Assembly: GCA_905479845.1 (NCBI GenBank)
Contig: CAJQOB010000207.1
Span: 1-11,490, forward strand
DNA length: 11,490 bases
Direction of reading: 5' to 3'
Source: an uncultured Flavobacteriales bacterium
GTDB taxonomy: Bacteria > Bacteroidota > Bacteroidia > Flavobacteriales_D > Crocinitomicaceae
In this document: one piece after another, positions 1 to 5,530 of the stretch
Position numbering within the stretch: the stretch's first letter is position 1
Layout: every line of letters begins with the position of its first letter
Position numbers and translations under genes: made by a program
Notes under the pieces: model-generated
What the model saw: the letters and a program-made list of their open reading frames with translations, nothing else
What the model was told of the DNA's origin: nothing
Database searches by the model: none

Positions 1-26
1 TGTCTCGTCCTGAAATAGCGTTACAC
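1..26 (+). repeat. Left terminal inverted repeat of the IS3-family element
   Basis: Starts TGTCTCGTCC and ends near GCGTTACAC. It matches the inverted sequence of 1358-1382 apart from a few substitutions and two single-base gaps. It is the presumed transposase-binding end. The element boundary coincides with the first base of the window. Confidence 0.8.
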
Positions 27-40
27 AATTTTGTAATGTC

Positions 41-466
41 ATGAAAGACAGTAATTATGTAAAGCGGACGCAGAAAGATTATACGATGAGCTTTAAACTT
101 TCTGTAGTCCAAGAAGTAGAATCAGGACTTTTATCAGTTACCCAAGCCAAGAATAAATATGGCATCCAGGGGAGGTCTACGGTTTTGCTTTGGCTCAGAA
201 AATATGGTAACTTCGATTGGGAGAACCAAAGCCCTTCGAGTATGTCCAAGACCCCAGAACAGAAATTATTAGAATTAGAGGCGAAGGTTCGGCTATTGGA
301 GAAGCAAAAGAACCGGTTGGAGGATCAACTTAAACGTTCTGACGACAAGGCAATTATTTTTGATATGATGATCGATATTGCCGAAAAGGAGTATAATATT
401 CCTATCCGAAAAAACTCCTCACCCGAACAGTCGAAACCTTCAAAGAAGAACACCAAGAAAGTATAA
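41..466 (+). CDS. IS3-family transposase OrfA (DNA-binding subunit)
   Basis: A 141-residue protein. Residues about 15-55 form a helix-turn-helix of the IS3 OrfA type (SFKLSVVQEVESG, then NKYGIQGRSTVLLWLRKYG), which recognises the IS ends. Residues about 72-100 are rich in heptad-spaced Leu with Lys and Glu, a leucine-zipper-like coiled coil expected to mediate multimerisation. The tail after R123-K124-N125 (SSPEQSKPSKKNTKKV) is the product when no frameshift occurs. In this family OrfA alone usually acts as a regulator, while the OrfAB fusion is the transposase. The ATG at 41 is 14 bases after the left inverted repeat and is the natural start. No Shine-Dalgarno is seen. Confidence 0.9.
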   Translation: MKDSNYVKRTQKDYTMSFKLSVVQEVESGLLSVTQAKNKYGIQGRSTVLLWLRKYGNFDWENQSPSSMSKTPEQKLLELEAKVRLLEKQKNRLEDQLKRSDDKAIIFDMMIDIAEKEYNIPIRKNSSPEQSKPSKKNTKKV

Positions 467-490
467 CTTACGCCTGTGGGTTGTTCGGGT
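409..490 (+). promoter_or_regulatory. Programmed -1 ribosomal frameshift signal joining orfA and orfB
   Basis: The heptamer A AAA AAC lies at 409-415, in the orfA reading phase (cgA AAA AAC, residues 123-125). This is a classic -1 slippery sequence. A 5-base spacer follows, then ACCCGAACA (421-429), which pairs perfectly with TGTTCGGGT (482-490), plus a G-U pair (430/481). That is a stem of 9-10 bp starting at the distance usual for a stimulatory structure. The -1 frame is open from 397 through orfB. Slippage would give a 430-residue OrfAB fusion: 125 residues from orfA and 305 read from 415 to 1329. Slippage itself is inferred. Confidence 0.85.
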
Positions 491-1332
491 ATAGTCGACA
501 GGTTTACTATCGTTCAATACAAACAAGGAAGATCAAACAGCTTAGAGCTGTGCAAGTGATTTCACTAGTCAGAGAAGTGCGTATGCAGATGCCTCGATTA
601 GGAACTCGTAAGCTGTATTCAATATTGAAAACTGATTTAAAAATATTAGGTATTGGAAGAGATCAACTCTTTAGCATCCTTAAAGCCAATAAAATGTTAA
701 TCAAACCAACTAGGAGTTACCATATCACAACCAACTCACATCATCGATTTAGAAAGCATAAAAACCTAATCGACGGGTTAGAAGTCATCCGTCCAGAACA
801 AGTTTGGGTGTCAGATATCACTTACATCGGCAAGAGAACAAACCCGATGTACTTGGCCATGGTCACAGATGCATACTCTAAAAAAATCATGGGATACAAT
901 GTTTCCAATACACTCGCTGTATCTGGTGCTTTAAGTGCTCTGAAAATGGCTGCTTCCAAAAGGAGTTATCCGTCAAAGGAACTTATTCATCACTCTGACA
1001 GAGGCTTACAATACTGCAGCAACGAGTATCAGCATCAACTAATGAAGCAAAATATCACATGCAGCATGACAGAATCCTATGATCCATATGCCAACGCAGT
1101 AGCTGAAAGAATAAATGGTATAATAAAGCAAGAATTTTTAGCAAACACCTCGGAATGTGATATTGAAACAATGAAGTCCATCATCAAACAAACCGTAGAA
1201 ATCTACAACACCATGAGACCTCATTTATCTTGCTACATGAATACTCCTGAAAAAACACACGACCAACAAGAAATGAAAATTAGAACCTATAAATCAAAAA
1301 GCCTCAGCAAGAACGTTCTTGCTGAGGCTTAA
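481..1332 (+). CDS. IS3-family transposase OrfB (DDE integrase-type catalytic part)
   Basis: The catalytic half of the transposase, retroviral-integrase fold. Residues about 28-85 are the IS3 OrfB N-terminal helical domain (MPRLGTRKLYSIL). The rve catalytic core carries D112 (WVSDITYI), D173 (HHSDRGLQY) and E209 (NAVAERINGI), with 35 residues between the second Asp and the Glu, the DD35E spacing. The C-terminus has the usual YNTMRPHLS stretch. Numbering uses a TTG at 481, but I doubt this is a true independent start. The frame is open from 397 and the protein is probably made mainly as OrfAB through the frameshift at 409-415. The last 10 codons lie inside a perfect palindrome (1299-1330). Confidence 0.92.
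   Translation: MFGYSRQVYYRSIQTRKIKQLRAVQVISLVREVRMQMPRLGTRKLYSILKTDLKILGIGRDQLFSILKANKMLIKPTRSYHITTNSHHRFRKHKNLIDGLEVIRPEQVWVSDITYIGKRTNPMYLAMVTDAYSKKIMGYNVSNTLAVSGALSALKMAASKRSYPSKELIHHSDRGLQYCSNEYQHQLMKQNITCSMTESYDPYANAVAERINGIIKQEFLANTSECDIETMKSIIKQTVEIYNTMRPHLSCYMNTPEKTHDQQEMKIRTYKSKSLSKNVLAEA
1299..1330 (+). terminator. Perfect 32-base palindrome over the end of orfB; probable bidirectional terminator
   Basis: AAGCCTCAGCAAGAAC (1299-1314) is followed directly by its exact reverse complement (1315-1330). In RNA this gives a stem of about 14 bp with a small loop, flanked by A-rich sequence upstream (AAATCAAAAA) and AT-rich sequence downstream. The U-run is short (TTAATTATT), so intrinsic termination is likely but not certain. 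It encodes the OrfB C-terminus SLSKNVLAEA and touches the TAA stop. A role insulating the IS from neighbouring transcription is inferred. Confidence 0.6.
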
Positions 1333-1357
1333 TTATTACATTTATCCATGTTTAACC

Positions 1358-1382
1358 TGTAACGGTTATTTAGGACTAGTCA
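1358..1382 (-). repeat. Right terminal inverted repeat of the IS3-family element
   Basis: Read inverted from 1382 it starts TGACTAGTCC, continues with AAATA, and reaches CGTTACA, matching the left end. The exact terminal base is inferred from alignment with the left end. Bases 1383 onward (CAATTTGA) are host flank. Confidence 0.78.
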
Positions 1383-1439
1383 CAATTTGAAGAGCACAGG
1401 AGATTCACTTATTAACAAAACTGGGTTTTTAAAAAACAG

Positions 1440-2618
1440 CTAACGATTAGACTTAAATCGATAACGTCTTTTCCGAAGGCAATCGTACTGAACAGACCCA
1501 ACACGATCCATCGCCAAACGAAATCCATAAATGCCATTACTCTCATTTATCGCGATCGCTTTCTGAAAAGGAAGCAAAAAATGATATTTGACACCTCGCA
1601 CAATTTTACCATCATAGACAGCCTTGTTATCCGATTTATGTTCTAAAAATGAACCTCCAATTATTCCAGTTGATGACGAATCCCCTATGCACTCAGGAAC
1701 ATTTGAGTTTAAGCCCTTCAGATTGTACACATTTCTTACAGGAGCATACATCTTTTGCAAACCTTTCAGTTTTATTTCGGGAGGATATGACTTTTTAGAG
1801 GAAGATTCAACATCATTTAAAAAATGAAAATTGTCCAACTTTATAGCGCTAGCTTTTGGAATTTTAAGGTAGCGACAATTCGAATCACCAATTCCCCAAT
1901 GCGCGTGTTGTCATTCTCTTTCTGATAGGAGCCTCAATCTAGGTAAAAGAATACCATCTTCTATTCTTATTCTTCGCTCACCCTTTTCACGGCTAGCATT
2001 ATTTGGATCTAAGCCCTGTACATTTAACTCTAGCGGATCGAGATTGCCAAAATAGGTTGTAGTTGAAAAAATATCTGTCGAATCCTTAATCGACCTGTTT
2101 TCATCTAGAACACCCTCCCGAATCAAAATCATTTCATTGATGCGATCCGTTTTCCACATAGCATACCGCTCAATTTGTTGTGGCGATACTCCTACAACAG
2201 GATAGTCTTTGTACGTCCAATGCCTCAAGTAATTATTCATGAAGTGACTTCTCACCCGCTCTGTTGTATCCATTAGATTCCAAACCATTGTGTCCGGCAA
2301 CGCATTTTGATAGGTGACATCTGAATAATACCTCCTCAAAAAGGTAAGTTACTCCAAGTATTGCCCATTTGTCTCCTCACATTTGGAGATATAAAACGAA
2401 TTAATTTGGAGCGTATCCTTGTCTCCAAAACCAGAGATATGGTATTCCCCTCCTTCCACTAAAATCATCCCTGGCGCAGTTTCTTGTTCCACAAATGGTA
2501 CTTTTTGGAATCCGCTACTCTTTGGGTTGTTGTACTCCCATCCCATTGTGCTGTTTATTTCTCTTTGTCAAGAAATAAGAACTAGCAGAAGTGACAAAAG
2601 AAGCAGTCTATTGGTCAT
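1440..2618 (-). pseudogene. GldJ-like FGE-sulfatase-domain lipoprotein, broken by three in-frame stops
   Basis: One frame runs from ATG at 2618 (or ATG at 2624) to TAG at 1440-1442, 392 codons, with no frameshift but three internal stops: TGA at 2568-2570, TAA at 2349-2351 and TGA at 1911-1913. Read through, it opens with a lipoprotein signal (MTNRLLLLSLLLVLIS) where the first stop takes the place of the lipobox Cys. It continues with GWEYNNPKSSGF, EQETAPGMILVEGGEY, NALPDTMVW, LRHWTYKDYPVVGVS, KTDRINEMILIREGVL and RIRIEDGILLPRLRL, and ends with YGFRLAMDRVGS. These resemble gliding-motility lipoprotein GldJ and its formylglycine-generating-enzyme/SUMF1-like fold. The second stop falls where Tyr is expected (QYLE-stop-LTFL) and the third where FGE-type proteins have Trp (SERE-stop-QHAHWG). 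It is shorter than typical GldJ, so it may be a shorter paralogue rather than the main gldJ. Broken status is seen directly; the family name rests on remembered motifs. Confidence 0.8.
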
Positions 2619-2624
2619 AAGCAT

Positions 2625-2789
2625 GAAGATATAACAATATAGGGTGTAGGAAAGTTACGTATAGCACGCATTCTTTCGACCAACCAATCCAAAAATGCTT
2701 CGATTTAATTGATCTTCAATAAAGAACAATTCATACGAGCACTTTAAAAAAATTACGATTAGAGATCAAGCTTTTCCTATCTTTGGCTC
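2625..2789. other. Intergenic gap between divergent genes
   Basis: This 165-base AT-rich gap separates the minus-strand pseudogene from the plus-strand YkoF-like gene and should hold both promoters. On the plus strand TATCTTTG at 2778-2785 fits the Bacteroidota -7 element. On the minus strand the best match is TAACTTTC near 2650-2657, one base off, without a well-spaced TTTG. I see no RNA gene or repeat here. Confidence 0.4.
2778..2785 (+). promoter_or_regulatory. Candidate -7 promoter element (TATCTTTG) before the YkoF-like/photolyase unit
   Basis: Exact match to TAnnTTTG, ending only 4 bases before the ATG at 2790. There is no good TTTG at the -33 position: 2753-2756 reads TTAC, 21 bases upstream, a weak match. 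If it is used, transcription would begin at or within a few bases of the start codon, giving a leaderless mRNA. This is a motif match only. Confidence 0.35.
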
Positions 2790-3047
2790 ATGAAAATTAC
2801 CATCGAAATCAGCAACTATCCATTAACTGATGATTATCTTCCTAAAATCACAGATTTCATCGATCGCTGCATCGCCTCCGGAATAACGGTCAAAGTCAAT
2901 GCAACAAGTACTCACCTCCAAGGAGATTATGATCAAGTGATGGACATTCTGCAAAAAGAAATCAAGACATCGTACGAGCGCTACGGACAAATGATTTTTG
3001 TAATAAAGGTTCTCAAAGGAGAATTGGACTTGAACTACCAACATTAA
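2790..3047 (+). CDS. Small YkoF/MTH1187-like (thiamine-binding family) protein
   Basis: An 85-residue cytoplasmic protein with no signal peptide or membrane segment. The layout MKITIEISNYPLTDDY, then ITDFIDRC, VKVNATSTHLQGDYDQVMDILQKEIKTSYE, and MIFVIKVLKGEL resembles the single ferredoxin-like domain of the MTH1187/YkoF family. Members of that family have an EISxYPL opening and an S/T-T-x-x-x-G-(E/D)-Y-D-x-V-M segment. Some bind thiamine-like ligands, but many single-domain members have no proven role. The stop is 4 bases before the photolyase ATG, so the two are probably co-transcribed. The ATG is fixed by the conserved first residues. The family is recalled from motifs with moderate certainty and the ligand is unknown. 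Confidence 0.62.
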   Translation: MKITIEISNYPLTDDYLPKITDFIDRCIASGITVKVNATSTHLQGDYDQVMDILQKEIKTSYERYGQMIFVIKVLKGELDLNYQH

Positions 3048-3051
3048 AAAA

Positions 3052-4338
3052 ATGAAAACTGCCTATTTCTGGTTTCGTCGTGATCTCCGCTTAGAAGATA
3101 ACACCGCTTTGTTTCATGCTTTAAACGATAATGAAGCTGTTCAATGTGTCTTCATTTTTGATAAAAACATTTTAGAGGAGCTGCCCAAAGATGATGCTCG
3201 CGTCACCTTTATACATTCTGAGCTAAGGAACATTCACAAACAACTTCAAAAACTTGGCTCATCGCTTCGCGTGGAAATAGGAAAACCCAAAGAAGTCTGG
3301 AAGAAATTGATCGATTTAGAATCTATCTCAGACATCTACACCAACAAAGATTACGAACCCTATGCAAGAACACGAGACGGCGAAATTCGCGATCTAGCAG
3401 AGGCAAATAACATAGGTTTCAAACGATACAAAGATCAAGTGATCTTCGAAGAGAATGATGTCCTCAAAGCAGATGGAAAACCCTATACTATTTACACACC
3501 CTTCAAGAATCTTTGGAGGAAACAGTTTGTAGCGAATGAACATCTTCCTCATTCCATAGAAAACCTAACACCTAACTTCATCCAATCGGGTTACTCTTTT
3601 CCGTCATTGAAAGATTTAAAGATGGAAAAATCGACAATCGAAGTGAAACCATTTTCACTTAATGATTTAGCAGAATACCCTGAAATGAGAGACCTTCCAG
3701 CAGAGGATAAAACGAGCTATTTAAGCCCACATTTGCGCTTCGGAACAATTGGAATTCGATCACTAGTTCAGAAAGTAAAGCACCATGAAGTCTTTCTCAA
3801 TGAATTGATTTGGAGAGAATTTTTCATGCAAATTTTGTATCACTTCCCGAAGGTTGTTGACCATTGCTTCAAAGCAAAATACGAAGCCATTCCTTGGAGA
3901 AATAATGAGGCGGAATTTGAGCTTTGGTGCAAAGGAGAAACGGGTTACCCAATGGTAGATGCTGGAATGCGACAACTGAACGAAACGGGGTATATGCACA
4001 ATCGAGTACGCATGGTTGTTGCCAGTTTCTTGTGCAAACACCTACTCATTGATTGGCGCTGGGGAGAAGCGTACTTCGCTGAAAAACTGTTGGATTACGA
4101 TCTCTCTGCCAACAACGGAAACTGGCAATGGGCTGCAGGAACGGGGTGTGATGCTGCACCCTACTTTCGTGTGTTCAATCCTACAACTCAATTGGAAAAA
4201 TTCGATAAAAAAGCTATCTATATTCGAACTTGGGTGAAAGATCTAGATGAGTTAACATATCCACAACCAATGGTCGATCATAAAATGGCGCGAGAACGAG
4301 CAATTTCGACTTACAAAGAGGCCTTGGCAAATAGTTAA
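3052..4338 (+). CDS. phrB: Class I deoxyribodipyrimidine photolyase (CPD photolyase)
   Basis: A 428-residue flavoenzyme that uses blue or near-UV light to split cyclobutane pyrimidine dimers in DNA. The N-terminal Rossmann-like antenna domain starts AYFWFRRDLRLEDNTAL and has YEPYARTRD, the region that holds the antenna cofactor in relatives. The C-terminal FAD domain shows TSYLSPHLRFG, NELIWREFF (E251 and W254 match dimer-contacting residues of E. coli PhrB), GYPMVDAGMRQL, MHNRVRM, and NNGNWQWAAGTG. The Trp relay of E. coli (W306, W359, W382) aligns with W282, W335 and W358 at identical spacing. N354 matches the Asn near flavin N5. All this supports an active CPD photolyase rather than a cryptochrome, although antenna type and 6-4 versus CPD specificity cannot be proved here. 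Confidence 0.95.
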   Translation: MKTAYFWFRRDLRLEDNTALFHALNDNEAVQCVFIFDKNILEELPKDDARVTFIHSELRNIHKQLQKLGSSLRVEIGKPKEVWKKLIDLESISDIYTNKDYEPYARTRDGEIRDLAEANNIGFKRYKDQVIFEENDVLKADGKPYTIYTPFKNLWRKQFVANEHLPHSIENLTPNFIQSGYSFPSLKDLKMEKSTIEVKPFSLNDLAEYPEMRDLPAEDKTSYLSPHLRFGTIGIRSLVQKVKHHEVFLNELIWREFFMQILYHFPKVVDHCFKAKYEAIPWRNNEAEFELWCKGETGYPMVDAGMRQLNETGYMHNRVRMVVASFLCKHLLIDWRWGEAYFAEKLLDYDLSANNGNWQWAAGTGCDAAPYFRVFNPTTQLEKFDKKAIYIRTWVKDLDELTYPQPMVDHKMARERAISTYKEALANS

Positions 4339-4398
4339 AATTGAGTTGCCTGTAACTATTTCATGTGGTGAGCTGTTCTAACTATCAAACGGACAATC

Positions 4399-5274
4399 AT
4401 GAAACATTTAGTAACACTTGCCTTTTTAATGGCCAGCCTTTTTTCCTTCGGACAGTCTGGTATGTTCTGGAACAACTATTCCAATTTTAACCCCGCAATG
4501 AGCGGATTTCAGTACAGTCAACATGCTTCCGCAACGTACACGAATTACTATCCTGCTCTGTCTGGAAATTACAGCAGCGTTTACGCCGATTACGGCATGA
4601 GTATTTCGAATCATGGTGTGGGAATTAACTACACAGGAGGTTTTTATTCTGCTACCTCGAACAAGCTCGTTTTGAACTACAATTATCAATTTTATTTCAA
4701 AAAAGCAGGTAAACTATCGCTTGGAACGGGCATAGGCGTAGGAAGGTACCAAATTAAAAGTTCGAATACCATATTTCCTCAACCTACGGGGCCAACAGAA
4801 CCCATTCATTCTTTTGAACTTAATACAGGAATTGCCTATAATTGGAAGAATCTATTAGTTGGTTTCTCTGCAAGTGGTCTAACGCCACCTGAACAATCTA
4901 TGATCAGTACATTCTACTATGTTCCTAGACCTAGCTTCAACTTTCATGCGCAGTACGCCTTCCAGATCGCGGAAAAATTTCAGTTAACACCACGCGTTTT
5001 GTACGCTTATCAAGATGGATTTCAAAGGTTACAACCGAACTTGACCCTTACATACAATAACATGTTCTCTCTTGGTGTATCAAGTGAATTCAGAGACAAT
5101 TTGGGCGTAAATATTGGCTGGGATATCAAAAACAAATTCCGCGTCGCTTACATGTACAGCGCTACTATTTCCAAATTGAACAATGGAGTGAGCGGTGGAG
5201 TGCACGAATTTTCACTGAGCTATATCCTTAAGAAGAAGCCAGTTATATGCGATGTAGGAATGTCACCAAAGTAG
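4399..5274 (+). CDS. Type IX secretion system membrane protein, PorP/SprF family
   Basis: A 291-residue protein starting with a Sec signal peptide of about 19 residues (MKHLVTLAFLMASLFSFGQ). It continues with a PorP/SprF-like opening, FWNNYSNFNPAMSGFQYSQHASATY, then repeated amphipathic strands rich in Gly, Tyr and Asn. Examples are LVLNYNYQFYF, LSLGTGIGVGRYQI, VGFSASGL, and the closing HEFSLSYIL. This fits an outer-membrane beta-barrel. In Bacteroidota these proteins assist type IX secretion or surface anchoring, and genomes carry many paralogues, often beside their own large secreted partner. No such partner lies here, so substrate and specific role are unknown. It is a single-gene unit between photolyase and his operon; no clear TAnnTTTG promoter was found in 4339-4398. 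Confidence 0.85.
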   Translation: MKHLVTLAFLMASLFSFGQSGMFWNNYSNFNPAMSGFQYSQHASATYTNYYPALSGNYSSVYADYGMSISNHGVGINYTGGFYSATSNKLVLNYNYQFYFKKAGKLSLGTGIGVGRYQIKSSNTIFPQPTGPTEPIHSFELNTGIAYNWKNLLVGFSASGLTPPEQSMISTFYYVPRPSFNFHAQYAFQIAEKFQLTPRVLYAYQDGFQRLQPNLTLTYNNMFSLGVSSEFRDNLGVNIGWDIKNKFRVAYMYSATISKLNNGVSGGVHEFSLSYILKKKPVICDVGMSPK

Positions 5275-5289
5275 CCAATCAAAATTAAA

Positions 5290-5322
5290 TTTGGTTTTAT
5301 CAAAATAAAAAGCCTAGATTTG
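5290..5322 (+). promoter_or_regulatory. his operon promoter, Bacteroidota type
   Basis: TTTG at 5290-5293 and TAGATTTG at 5315-5322 (exact TAnnTTTG) are separated by 21 bases, matching the -33/-7 consensus of the primary sigma factor in this phylum. Transcription would start at about 5326-5330, leaving only 10-14 bases before the leader peptide ATG at 5340. The match and the position directly before the attenuator support it; the start site is inferred. Confidence 0.7.
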
Positions 5323-5339
5323 CACCCAACGAATAAACA

Positions 5340-5402
5340 ATGAAATACACACAATTACATCATCATCATTTTCATACTTGCTCTCAGGCGAGCGGAAAAT
5401 GA
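5340..5402 (+). CDS. hisL: his operon leader peptide (20 residues, five His)
   Basis: ATG at 5340 to TGA at 5400-5402 encodes 20 residues beginning MKYTQL, followed by HHHHFH (four consecutive CAT codons at 5358-5369, TTT, then CAT at 5373-5375), and ending TCSQASGK. A run of His codons directly upstream of hisG and a terminator is the hallmark of a ribosome-sensing leader. When charged tRNA-His is scarce, a ribosome would stall at 5358-5375 and leave 5383-5390 free. When His is plentiful, it would reach the stop and cover about 5385-5414. The peptide itself probably has no other function. No Shine-Dalgarno is visible, as for other genes here. Confidence 0.88.
   Translation: MKYTQLHHHHFHTCSQASGK
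5378..5395 (+). promoter_or_regulatory. Possible pause / anti-antiterminator hairpin (1:2)
   Basis: TTGCTC (5378-5383) can pair with GAGCGG (5390-5395), four Watson-Crick pairs plus two G-U pairs, around the loop TCAGGC. This would hold the antiterminator arm (5383-5390) in a hairpin when no ribosome is stalled, so that the terminator can form. It is short and its role is inferred by analogy with enteric attenuators. Confidence 0.45.
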
Positions 5403-5441
5403 TATGTGGTAATTGAACCAAATAAATTTAAACCGTCTGAG
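5383..5441 (+). promoter_or_regulatory. Antiterminator pairing (2:3) in the his leader
   Basis: CTCAGGCG at 5383-5390 can pair with CGTCTGAG at 5434-5441: eight pairs, one of them G-U. The second arm overlaps seven bases of the left arm of the terminator stem (5431-5440), so the two structures exclude each other. The first arm lies 7 bases past the last His codon, free when a ribosome stalls on the His run and masked when it reaches the stop. Confidence 0.7.
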
Positions 5442-5460
5442 TAAATCAGACGGTTTTTTT
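5431..5460 (+). terminator. his attenuator: intrinsic terminator before hisG
   Basis: AACCGTCTGA (5431-5440) and TCAGACGGTT (5446-5455) form a perfect 10-bp stem with the 5-base loop GTAAA, followed by a T-run to 5460 (seven T from 5454). It is a strong intrinsic terminator lying 29 bases after the leader stop and 58 bases before hisG. This position only makes sense if termination is conditional. Confidence 0.9.
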
Positions 5461-5490
5461 GTTGCTCAAACTTTAGCAATTTCTTCCATC

Positions 5491-5530
5491 CAATTTACTC
5501 AGGCACAACAAAAAACCAATGAGTAAATTG
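5491..5530 (+). promoter_or_regulatory. Inverted repeat enclosing the hisG start codon
   Basis: CAATTTACTCA (5491-5501) is the exact reverse complement of TGAGTAAATTG (5520-5530), giving an 11-bp stem with an 18-base loop. The A of the hisG ATG (5519) ends the loop and its TG begins the stem, so the start would be partly hidden when folded. The upstream arm can instead pair with the terminator region: 5493-5504 with 5435-5446, 12 pairs with one G-U. A role in hisG translation control is inferred. Confidence 0.5.

Larger units (their letters stand above)
1..1382 (+). mobile_element. IS3-family insertion sequence, apparently complete
   Basis: A self-contained element that moves by a DDE transposase. 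The left end begins TGTCTCGTCC at base 1. The right end, read inverted from 1382, begins TGACTAGTCC. Both ends share an AAATA block and then CGTTACA, so they form imperfect inverted repeats of about 25 bases with the terminal TG usual for IS3. Between them lie orfA, a -1 slippery site and orfB with an intact DDE triad, so the copy looks potentially active. IS3 elements normally duplicate 3-4 bases of target. The right flank reads CAAT, but the left flank lies outside the window, so the duplication cannot be checked. The element sits 57 bases past the stop of the minus-strand GldJ-like pseudogene. The family call is firm; the subgroup is not resolved. Confidence 0.9.

Noticed and set aside
26..33. 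CAATTTTG before orfA as a -7 promoter element
   Set aside because: One mismatch to TAnnTTTG and no TTTG at the required spacing inside the element.
1383..1439. Terminator or second mobile-element end between the IS and the pseudogene
   Set aside because: Only A/T tracts with a poor three-base-pair clamp were found; no convincing hairpin or repeat.
1911..2570. TGA recoded as Trp or Cys, which would make the GldJ-like gene functional
   Set aside because: Several his genes and the leader peptide end with TGA, Trp is TGG in intact genes, and a TAA stop is also present in the frame.
1624..2634. Plus-strand ORFs of about 70 codons opposite the GldJ-like region (1624-1827, 2419-2634)
   Set aside because: They are antisense to segments with clear GldJ/FGE motifs and show no family features of their own.
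4329..4361. Inverted repeat AAATAGTTA / TAACTATTT after photolyase as a terminator
   Set aside because: Nine pairs but only one G-C, a 15-base loop and no U-run; too weak to call in AT-rich DNA.
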